Made by a program: the position numbers and the translations under genes. DNA of 64,000 bases from Pseudoxanthomonas koreensis_A (lineage in GTDB: Bacteria > Pseudomonadota > Gammaproteobacteria > Xanthomonadales > Xanthomonadaceae), in contig NZ_CP169056.1 of NCBI RefSeq assembly GCF_041890415.1, forward strand, positions 2,852,001 to 2,916,000, read 5' to 3'. Below the pieces are notes generated by a model, which did not search any database, was not told the DNA's origin, and was given only the letters and a program-made list of their open reading frames with translations. Shown piece after piece: positions 37,324-44,277 of the stretch (position 1 is the first letter of the stretch; each line of letters starts with the position of its first letter).

Positions 37324-37674
37324 ATGACCGACCACACACCCGACATCCTGTTGTTCTCCTACGGCACGCTGCAGCTGGAGAGCGTGCAACTGGCCTCGTT
37401 CGGCCGCCGCCTGGACGGTTCGCCCGATGCGATCCGCGGCTATGTGCAAACCATGCTCGAGATCACCGACCCCGAGGTGCTGGCCACCAGTGGCGAGCGC
37501 TTCCATCCCATCGTCAGCCCCAGCGACAACCTGGACGATGCGGTGCAGGGCACCGTGTTCCGGATCAGCGCCGCCGAACTGGAGGCCGCCGATCGCTACG
37601 AGGTATCCGACTACCGCCGCGAGCGAGCGCCGCTGGCGTCCGGCGGCCAGGCCTGGGTGTACGTGCGACGCTGA
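37324..37674 (+). CDS. Gamma-glutamylcyclotransferase (AIG2-like) family protein
   Basis: A 116-residue protein of the GGCT/AIG2 fold. The signature LFSYGTLQ at residues 10-17 forms the ligand-binding loop. The central VQGTVFRISAAELEAADRYE contains the Glu-rich segment expected around the catalytic acid, and YRRERAPLASGGQAWVYV is the typical end. The actual substrate of bacterial AIG2-like proteins is usually unknown. The ATG 37324 is preceded by no clear ribosome site, but it matches the family start. Confidence 0.88.
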   Translation: MTDHTPDILLFSYGTLQLESVQLASFGRRLDGSPDAIRGYVQTMLEITDPEVLATSGERFHPIVSPSDNLDDAVQGTVFRISAAELEAADRYEVSDYRRERAPLASGGQAWVYVRR

Positions 37675-37819
37675 GTGGCTGGAGTTTCCGGCCGTCAGCG
37701 CGCACTCGACCTGCCAGGGCACAGTGCAGCGCTGGCCACGCACCAGCCATGCCCTGCCGCTGCCAGCCAGTCGCAAAGCCCGTGCTAGGCTCGCCCTCCC
37801 GACTGATGTGGAGACGGCC

Positions 37820-38686
37820 ATGACCCGCAACGCGCTTCCCCGAACCTGCATGCTCGCCGTGGCCCTGGCGCTGGTGGCACCGGCCGTGCAGGCGCTCACG
37901 CCGGCAGCCGAGCCCCCCCGGCAGCGGGCCGCCGACGCTGCGCTGCAGGCCGCCATCGATGGTTCCTGGCGCGCCGGCAACAGCGCCCGCGACAGCTTCC
38001 GCAACCCCGGCGCCACCCTGGCGTTCTTCGGCATCGCGCCGCAGCACACCGTCATCGAGATCACTCCCGGCGGCGGCTGGTATGCGGAAATCCTGGCGCC
38101 ATACCTGAAGGAGCAGGGCCGCTACGTGGCGGCCGTGGTCGATCCGGCGACGGTCCCCGCCGATCGCGGTCGCGATTACCAGCAACGCGCCCGGGACGGG
38201 CTGGAGGCCAAGTTCGCCGCCGCACCCGAACAGTTCGGCAGCGCCACGGTGGTGGCCTTCGATCCGACCGCGCCGGTGTTCGGGCCGGCGGGCTCGGCCG
38301 ACCTGGTGGTGACCTTCCGCAACGTGCACAACTGGCGCGGCGGCGAAAGCCGGGCACCGGGCATGTTCAAGGCGTTCTACGAGGTGCTCAGGCCCGGTGG
38401 CGTGTTGGGCGTGGTGGAACACCGCGCCGCCGCCGATGTGGACGAGGACGACCGCAGTGGTTATGTCGGCCAGGCGCAGGTGATCGCGCTGGCCCAGGCC
38501 GCCGGATTCCAGCTGGATGCCAGCAGCGAGATCAACGCCAACCCGCGCGACACCAAGGACCACCCCAATGGCGTGTGGACCCTGCCGCCGGGCAACCGCC
38601 ACGATGCGGCCGACCGGGCCAGGTACCAGGCCATCGGCGAGAGCGACCGGATGACCCTGCGCTTCATCAAGCCGGGCGGCGCCTGA
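37820..38686 (+). CDS. Exported methyltransferase-like protein
   Basis: A 288-residue protein with a clear signal peptide (LPRTCMLAVALALVAPAVQA, residues 6-25) fused to a class I methyltransferase fold. The glycine motif I is VIEITPGGGWYAEILAPYL at 78-96, and NVHNWRGGE and EVLRPGGVLGVVEHR follow as motifs IV and V. It matches the predicted methyltransferases known as COG4798. A periplasmic location is puzzling since S-adenosylmethionine is cytosolic, so it may bind another ligand. GGAG lies eight bases before the ATG. The following monooxygenase-like gene starts right after its stop. Confidence 0.85.
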   Translation: MTRNALPRTCMLAVALALVAPAVQALTPAAEPPRQRAADAALQAAIDGSWRAGNSARDSFRNPGATLAFFGIAPQHTVIEITPGGGWYAEILAPYLKEQGRYVAAVVDPATVPADRGRDYQQRARDGLEAKFAAAPEQFGSATVVAFDPTAPVFGPAGSADLVVTFRNVHNWRGGESRAPGMFKAFYEVLRPGGVLGVVEHRAAADVDEDDRSGYVGQAQVIALAQAAGFQLDASSEINANPRDTKDHPNGVWTLPPGNRHDAADRARYQAIGESDRMTLRFIKPGGA

Positions 38687-38687
38687 C

Positions 38688-39065
38688 GTGGACCGGCGCG
38701 GCTTCATTGCCGCACTGGTCGCCGCTGCGGCATTGCCGTGCCATGGTTCTGGAGGAACACCGCCCATGCATGGGTTGATCGGAAAACTGAGGGCCCAGCC
38801 GGGCCAGCGCGCGGCCCTGGCCGCGATCCTGCTGGAAGGCACGGCGGCCATGCCGGGCTGCCAGTCCTACGTGGTGGCCGAGGACGCGACCGATGCGGAC
38901 GTGCTGTGGATCACCGAGGTCTGGAACAGCGCCGCCGACCACGAGGCCTCGCTTGCGCTGCCGGCCGTGCGCGCGGCGATCACCCGCGGCCGGCCGCTGA
39001 TCGCCGGGTTCGAATCGCAGGTGCGCACCCGCCCGCTCGGCGGGCCGGGCCTGGCCGCGGATTGA
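38688..39065 (+). CDS. Antibiotic biosynthesis monooxygenase (ABM)-like protein
   Basis: Small ferredoxin-like dimeric fold of the ABM/YgiN quinol-monooxygenase group, with HGLIGKLRAQPGQRAAL, GCQSYVVAEDATDADVLWIT and VWNSAADHEASL. Two starts are possible. GTG 38688 adds a leader with twin arginines and a hydrophobic run (DRRGFIAALVAAAALPC), which looks like a Tat signal and would yield 125 residues. ATG 38766 gives a 99-residue cytosolic form and has an excellent GGAGG ten bases upstream. I list the longer one because a Tat-like leader in frame is unlikely by chance. Directly coupled to the exported methyltransferase-like gene. Confidence 0.8.
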   Translation: MDRRGFIAALVAAAALPCHGSGGTPPMHGLIGKLRAQPGQRAALAAILLEGTAAMPGCQSYVVAEDATDADVLWITEVWNSAADHEASLALPAVRAAITRGRPLIAGFESQVRTRPLGGPGLAAD

Positions 39066-39146
39066 TCCGCCCGACGGCGCGCGCGTGGGCCGGTCCTGTC
39101 GGTTCCGGCGCCAGCGTGGATGCGTGCCCGACACCTGACGTATCCG

Positions 39147-39719
39147 ATGCTGATCCTGTTCAACAAGCCATTCGGCGTGCTGACCCAGTTCACCGACCGC
39201 GGTGGAACCGGCCACCGGACGCTGGCCGAATTCGGATTCCCGCCCGGCGTGTACGCGGCCGGCCGCCTGGACCACGACAGCGAAGGCCTGCTGCTGCTGA
39301 CCGATGACGGTGCGCTTGCACACCGCCTCACCGACCCGCGGCACAAGCAGGCCAAGACCTACTGGGTGCAGGTGGAAGGCGATCCGCAGCCGGACCAGTT
39401 GCAGGCCCTGCGCCAGGGCGTGCTGCTCAAGGACGGGCCGACGCGGCCGGCACGGGTGCGGCCGCTCGATCCGGCCCCGGCGCTGTGGCCGCGCGACCCG
39501 CCGGTGCGCTACCGGAAAACCGTGCCCGATGCCTGGCTGGAACTGGCCATCACCGAGGGTCGCAACCGCCAGGTCCGGCGCATGACCGCCGCGGTGGGAT
39601 TGCCGACGCTGCGGCTGGTGCGGATCGCGGTGGGCAACCATCGGCTGGACGCCGCACAACCGGGCGGCGACTGGCTGGCGCCGGGCCAGTGGCGGCGGCT
39701 GGATCCTGCCGCGACCTGA
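39147..39719 (+). CDS. rluE: RluE-type 23S rRNA pseudouridine synthase
   Basis: RsuA-family pseudouridine synthase of about 190 residues without an S4 domain, as in RluE, which modifies U2457 of 23S rRNA in E. coli. The catalytic aspartate is in AAGRLDHDSEGLLLLT. Other motifs are LFNKPFGVL at the start, KTYWVQVEG and EGRNRQVRRMTAAVGLPTLRLVR. An ATG nine codons earlier (39120) is the alternative start; neither has a good ribosome site. Naming as RluE rather than a sister paralogue is by similarity of the short form only. Confidence 0.88.
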   Translation: MLILFNKPFGVLTQFTDRGGTGHRTLAEFGFPPGVYAAGRLDHDSEGLLLLTDDGALAHRLTDPRHKQAKTYWVQVEGDPQPDQLQALRQGVLLKDGPTRPARVRPLDPAPALWPRDPPVRYRKTVPDAWLELAITEGRNRQVRRMTAAVGLPTLRLVRIAVGNHRLDAAQPGGDWLAPGQWRRLDPAAT

Positions 39720-39727
39720 GTCGCGGC
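39708..39727. terminator. Stem-loop overlapping the rluE stop codon
   Basis: GCCGCGAC (39708-39715) pairs with GTCGCGGC (39720-39727); the loop CTGA contains the stop codon. It lies between two convergent genes. Confidence 0.5.
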
Positions 39728-39774
39728 GGACCCAAGTTCAGCCGGCGGCGACCGGAGCGCGGCGGCCGGAAGAG

Positions 39775-40143
39775 TCAGTCGGCGGCGGCGCGGCTGCGAC
39801 GCGGGCGCGGACGGGCGCCGTCGCGTTCCTTTTCGATCCGCTGTGCCTGCCCGTCCAGCGGTGCGGCGTGCTGCTGCTCGCGACGCTTGCGGTACAGCAC
39901 GTAGGCGAGCACGCCGGCACCGACTACCGCTGCGGCCGCAGCGACGGCCACGGGGTTGCGGCGTACGACCTTGCCCGCGGCCCTGGCGCCGGCACGGGCG
40001 GTGCCCAGCGCGGCACCGGTGCGGATCCAGTGTTCGGCGTTGTGGCCGGCGTGGCGCACGCTGGAACCGGCATGACGCAGCCCGGCGCCGGCTTGTCCCG
40101 CCAGTTCCATGGCGCGGTCGGTGATGATGGTCAGCTTGCTCAT
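39775..40143 (-). CDS. Small membrane-anchored protein, DUF883-like arrangement
   Basis: A 122-residue protein with an amphipathic N-terminal helix, a repeated Ala/His/Gly segment (20-60) and one transmembrane helix at about 64-84 preceded by RRNP, followed by a strongly basic tail. The layout resembles the ribosome-tethering ElaB/YqjD (DUF883) proteins, but the sequence match is too loose for a firm call. The ATG 40143 is six bases downstream of another ATG (40149); AGGG at the right distance favours the former. Confidence 0.65.
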   Translation of the reverse strand: MSKLTIITDRAMELAGQAGAGLRHAGSSVRHAGHNAEHWIRTGAALGTARAGARAAGKVVRRNPVAVAAAAAVVGAGVLAYVLYRKRREQQHAAPLDGQAQRIEKERDGARPRPRRSRAAAD

Positions 40144-40295
40144 GGTCATCCCTGTGGAGGAAGTGGGGAACGGCGCCAGTGTCGACGCCACGCTGTCGAC
40201 GATACGTTAGTGCAGGCGCGGCGGGCACTGGCGCGCCGGTTGCCGATGGCCGGCATTCATGCGGCCGCGCATCGCGTGCCCCGGTCAATGCCCGG

Positions 40296-42848
40296 TCACG
40301 TGCCCCTGGGTTTGGCCCGATGGGTGGCGGTCGCGCTCCACGGGTCGTCCGGCCATGGGTGCCGCGGATACCGCCCCTTCATTTCCTTCCTGACCTCCGG
40401 GTAGGTGCGGTCCCAGAAGCCGCGCAGGTCCTGGGTGACCTGCAGCGGGCGGCCACCGGGCGAGAGCAGGTGCAAGGTCAGCGGCACCCGGCCATCGGCG
40501 ACGCGCGGGGTGTCGGCCAGGCCGAACAGTTCCTGCAACTTGACCGCCAGCACCGGCGGCTGCGGCGCGCCGGCGTGGTCCAGCGCATAGTCGATGCGAC
40601 GCTCCTGGCCGGACGGTACCGCAATGCGTACCGGCACCAGGCGATCCAGTTCGCGGCGCAGGCTCCAGTCCAGGCATGCGTGCAGCGCCTGGCCCAGGGC
40701 GTCCTCGTCCAGCGCGTCCAGCCGGGTCTTGCCGGCAAAGGCCGGGCGCAACCAGTCGTCCAGGCCAGCGAGCAGCGCGGCATCGGACAGGTCGGGCAGG
40801 CCCCGCTGCGGCAGCCAGTGGCCCAGGGCCACCACCCGCGCCTGCCACTGGCGCAGGCCGGTGCTCCACGGCAGCACGTCCAGGCCCAGCTCGCGCACCG
40901 CATCGGTGAGCGCCTGCGCGGCCTGTTCCGGGTCCACCCGGCCGGCAGGACAACTGTCCAGCACGATGCGGTCGAAACGCGACTCGCGCCGTGCCACCAG
41001 CGCACGGCGCTGCGCATCCCACACCGCACCTTCGCGTTCGACGAAACGATCCGGGAAGTCGGCGCGCAGGCGCGCCTCGTCCACCGGCGCGGCGCGCAGC
41101 AGCAGCGCATCGCCGCGCGGCTCCCAGCGCAGCTCGCTGGCCACCAGCCAGGGTTCGCCGCGCAGGGCGCTGTCCTCGAACAGGCGCGCCATGCGGCCGT
41201 TGGCCAGCTGGTAGCGCAGCGCATCGGTGGCATGCCGCGCGGCGATGCGGTCGGGAAACGCGTGGGCCAGCAGGTCGCCCAGTTCATGCGCCTCGATGGT
41301 GGCCGGCGGCGCGACGGTGCAGCCCAGGCGCCGTCGCCACTGGCGCGCAGCCGCATCGATCGTGGCCAGCGCCGCGCGGCTGGCATCGGCGGGCATGCGC
41401 CCGCTGCGGAAGGCGGCCAGCGCGCGCCAGCGGTCGGCCAGGGCATCGCCGCGGCTGCGCAGCGGGTCACGCGCCTCCACCAGCGCGGCAAGGTCGGCCG
41501 CCAGCGCCTGCGCGCGCGCATCCGGGGCCGCCAACAACATCGCCGCCAGCCGCGGGTGCGTGCCCAGGGCCAGCATGCGGCGGCCGCTTGCGCTCACGCC
41601 GCCGACGTCGGACAGCGCGCCCAGCCGCTGCAGCAGTTCGCGCGCGGCCGCCAACGCACCGGGCGGCGGCGGATCGACGAAGCGCAGGGCGTCGCTGCCC
41701 CATGCGGCCAGCTCCAAGGCCAGCCCGGCCAGCTCGACCTGGGCGATCTCCGGGCGACGCTGCGCTTCCAGCCGCTGCGATTGCGGCCACAGCCGCCAGG
41801 CCCAGCCCTCGGCCACGCGCCCGGCACGCCCGGCGCGCTGGTCGGCCGACGCCTGCGAGATGGCCACCGCATCCAGCCGCGCGAAACCGCTGCCGGGATC
41901 GAACCGCGGCTCGCGCGCCAGCCCGCTGTCGATCACCACCCGCACCCCGGGCAGGGTCACCGACGACTCGGCCACATTGGTCGCCAGCACCACCCGGCGC
42001 CCGCCCGCGGGCGCGGGCTGCAATACCCGCGACTGCTGCTCAACCGGCAACTCGCCATGCAGCGCCAGGACCTCGACGTCGCCGGCATGGGCGGAGCAGG
42101 ACGCTTCCGGCGCGGAACGGGCAGGCTCGAGGCTGGATTGCAGCGCCGCCTGGACCCGCGCGATCTCACGCTGGCCGGGCAGGAACACCAGCACATCGCC
42201 CGGATGCTGCTGCAGCGCCTGCTCCACCGCCCGTCGCGCCTGTGCCTCCAGGGGTTCGTCGCGGCGCGCCGGAAAGTGGGCCACCTGCACCGGGAATGCG
42301 CGGCCCGCGCTGGACAGCCGCGGCGCATCCAGCAACCGCGCCAGGCGCTCGCCATCCAGCGTGGCCGACATCACCACCAGGCGCAGGTCCTCGCGCAACT
42401 GCGCCTGCACGTCCAGCGCCAGCGCCAGGCCCAGGTCGGCGGCCAGGTGGCGCTCGTGGAACTCGTCGAACAGCAGCGCGCCCACGCCATCGAGCAGCGG
42501 GTCGTCCTGGAGCATGCGGGTGAGGATGCCCTCGGTGACCACTTCGATCCGCGTGCGCGCCGATATCCGGCTCTCGAAGCGGATGCGGTAACCGACGCTG
42601 TCGCCGACATCCTCGCCCAGCTGCCGGGCCATGAACGCCGCGGCGCTGCGTGCCGCCACCCGGCGCGGCTCCAGCATCACGATGCGGCGACCTTGCAGCC
42701 ACGGCGCATCGAGCAGGGCCAGCGGCACGGCCGTGGTCTTGCCGGCGCCGGGCGGCGCCTCCAGCACCAGGCGCGGATGCGCCTGCAGCGACCGGCGGAT
42801 GTCCGGCAGCAGGGGCGCGATGGGGAGTGTGGGTGTGGGTGGCGGCAC
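40296..42848 (-). CDS. hrpB: ATP-dependent helicase HrpB
   Basis: DEAH-type RNA helicase of about 850 residues. Walker A is PPGAGKTTAV at 32-41, the Walker B box reads DEFH (128-131, followed by ER), and motifs VVMSATLDGERLARLL, VLATNVAESSVTLPGV and SQASADQRAGRAGRV are in order. A C-terminal HrpB domain ends with the typical PEVRKEMKGRYPRHPWPDDP. The physiological role of HrpB is poorly known. No ATG is found near the N-terminus; GTG 42848 is the best start because the family begins a few residues before LPDIRRSL. The large frame upstream is a shadow of the next gene. Confidence 0.93.
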   Translation of the reverse strand: MPPPTPTLPIAPLLPDIRRSLQAHPRLVLEAPPGAGKTTAVPLALLDAPWLQGRRIVMLEPRRVAARSAAAFMARQLGEDVGDSVGYRIRFESRISARTRIEVVTEGILTRMLQDDPLLDGVGALLFDEFHERHLAADLGLALALDVQAQLREDLRLVVMSATLDGERLARLLDAPRLSSAGRAFPVQVAHFPARRDEPLEAQARRAVEQALQQHPGDVLVFLPGQREIARVQAALQSSLEPARSAPEASCSAHAGDVEVLALHGELPVEQQSRVLQPAPAGGRRVVLATNVAESSVTLPGVRVVIDSGLAREPRFDPGSGFARLDAVAISQASADQRAGRAGRVAEGWAWRLWPQSQRLEAQRRPEIAQVELAGLALELAAWGSDALRFVDPPPPGALAAARELLQRLGALSDVGGVSASGRRMLALGTHPRLAAMLLAAPDARAQALAADLAALVEARDPLRSRGDALADRWRALAAFRSGRMPADASRAALATIDAAARQWRRRLGCTVAPPATIEAHELGDLLAHAFPDRIAARHATDALRYQLANGRMARLFEDSALRGEPWLVASELRWEPRGDALLLRAAPVDEARLRADFPDRFVEREGAVWDAQRRALVARRESRFDRIVLDSCPAGRVDPEQAAQALTDAVRELGLDVLPWSTGLRQWQARVVALGHWLPQRGLPDLSDAALLAGLDDWLRPAFAGKTRLDALDEDALGQALHACLDWSLRRELDRLVPVRIAVPSGQERRIDYALDHAGAPQPPVLAVKLQELFGLADTPRVADGRVPLTLHLLSPGGRPLQVTQDLRGFWDRTYPEVRKEMKGRYPRHPWPDDPWSATATHRAKPRGT

Positions 42849-42918
42849 GCGGACAGGATACGTGCGCGCCGCGCGCAGGCCGTCGGACTCCTCCTCCTGT
42901 GGTCCCTCTCCTGTGGGA

Positions 42919-42940
42919 GGGGGCGCCGGTTGGCGCCCCC
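42919..42940 (-). terminator. Strong stem-loop between the papain-like gene and hrpB
   Basis: GGGGGCGCC (42919-42927) and GGCGCCCCC (42932-42940) form a perfect 9-bp stem with a 4-base loop, 16 bases after the stop of the upstream gene. Confidence 0.6.
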
Positions 42941-42955
42941 CTTTCGCCCAACGCC

Positions 42956-44182
42956 TCAGCGCGGCGAGAGCGCGATGCGGTGGTTGTGCAGCTGGCCGGT
43001 GAAGCGCACCAGCGGCGAGCCGCTGACGTTGGCCAGCTCGCGCTCGCCTTCGCCGGTGACGGCGACCACACGCACCGCGTCGACGTTCCAGTTGTCGCCG
43101 CCGATGCCGCCGCCGAAGCGGGTGACCAGGCTGAGCTCGGTAAGGTCCTCCAGCGGCACCGCGCGCGGCAGGGCGATGCGCACGGTCTGGTCGTAGTTGC
43201 CGAGCCAGCGCCGGCCGCCGTTGATGTTGCGCTGCTGCACCGGCGGCAGGCCGCGCACGCGGATCATCACGTCGGCGTTGTCGCTGCCGCCGCGCAGGTC
43301 GTCGTTGCCGGTGTGGATGGTGAGCAGCAGTTCGCGCGTGGTCAGGCCGGTGGCGGCGGGCGTCTTGGCCGGCAACTGCGTGCCGGGCTTGGTGGCGCGC
43401 ACGGCGGGACGCGCCGAGGCGGACGCCGAGGGGCGCACCGGGACCGCGCCCTGCACCACCTCCGGCGCCGGCGGGCGGCTGGCGCGGTACTTGCCGTCGA
43501 CGAAGTAGGTCAGCCACAGCTTGTCCTCGTCCTGGTAGCGATAGCCGCCGCGCCGCAGGTCGGGCACCAGCACCTTGGTCTCGTTCGGATAGTTGGGGTC
43601 GTAGATGAAGATCTTCAGATCCTCGCGATAGCGGCCCAGGTCGCCGGTGTAGCGCCCGGTGTCGTAGCCGATCGCCAGCACCTGGTGATCGCCGCCGGAG
43701 TGGCCGTCGTAGTGCCACAGCCCGAGCGGCACCGGCTGGCCGCGGTCTATCTTCGCCCGCAGCTCCTGCAGGCGGCCGCCGTTGAAGCCCTGTAGGCCCC
43801 AGTTGAAGAACTCGCCGTTGCGCGCGCCGAAGGGGTTGAAGCCGAGCTCGGCCCATTTGTCGGCGTTGTCGGCGATCGAGTTCACCTGGCGGTCGTAGAT
43901 GAAGTCGTGCAGTTTGGTGTTGACCGCGGGGCGGTGGGTCTGGCGCGGGATGGGCGCGCGCGCGTTGTAGTAGTCCAGCGCGGCGTAGGTCATGCCGCCG
44001 CACAGGCCCTTGGTGCGGATGTCGAGTTCACGGACGACGTCGTTGTCGAAGCTGTTGACGAAGGCGAAGCCGTGCCGGGCCGGGTCGAAGCCGGTCATGC
44101 GCGGCGCGGCGAAAGCGGGCAGCAGCGCAAGGCCGGCCAGCAGGGCCAGCGACCAGCGCAGGATGAAGCGGGGGGTGTTCAT
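42956..44182 (-). CDS. Exported papain-like protein with C-terminal PLAT-like domain, function unknown
   Basis: A 408-residue secreted protein. The signal peptide is residues 1-25. The next 210 residues show a cysteine-peptidase-like layout: C61 in KGLCGGMTYAALDYYNA, H166 in GGDHQVLAIGYD and D195/N197 in YDPNYPNE, all in the order Cys-His-Asp/Asn. A Ser/Pro/Ala-rich linker (235-280) leads to a beta-rich domain with ELLLTIHTGNDDLRGGSDN and GGDNWNVDAVRVVAV, similar to PLAT/LH2 lipid- or ligand-binding sandwiches. GGGAG lies eight bases before ATG 44182. It follows the adhesin gene on the same strand, with a stem-loop between. Peptidase activity is inferred only from residue order. Confidence 0.78.
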   Translation of the reverse strand: MNTPRFILRWSLALLAGLALLPAFAAPRMTGFDPARHGFAFVNSFDNDVVRELDIRTKGLCGGMTYAALDYYNARAPIPRQTHRPAVNTKLHDFIYDRQVNSIADNADKWAELGFNPFGARNGEFFNWGLQGFNGGRLQELRAKIDRGQPVPLGLWHYDGHSGGDHQVLAIGYDTGRYTGDLGRYREDLKIFIYDPNYPNETKVLVPDLRRGGYRYQDEDKLWLTYFVDGKYRASRPPAPEVVQGAVPVRPSASASARPAVRATKPGTQLPAKTPAATGLTTRELLLTIHTGNDDLRGGSDNADVMIRVRGLPPVQQRNINGGRRWLGNYDQTVRIALPRAVPLEDLTELSLVTRFGGGIGGDNWNVDAVRVVAVTGEGERELANVSGSPLVRFTGQLHNHRIALSPR

Positions 44183-44246
44183 CGTCGGGACTCCCATGGC
44201 CCCGCGGGGGCGGGGCGTTGATGAGGGGGTTGATGAGGGGATGGGA

Positions 44247-44269
44247 CGCGCGCCGGTGCCGGGCGCGCG
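44247..44269 (-). terminator. Stem-loop after the adhesin gene
   Basis: CGCGCGCC (44247-44254) pairs with GGCGCGCG (44262-44269), 8 bases after the adhesin stop codon. A short tandem GTTGATGAGGGG duplication sits just beyond. Confidence 0.45.
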
Positions 44270-44277
44270 CGGTGGCA

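Noticed and set aside
42849..44003. Upstream extension of the hrpB frame
   Set aside because: It overlaps the papain-like gene in another frame and is Arg-rich nonsense; HrpB homology begins near 42848.
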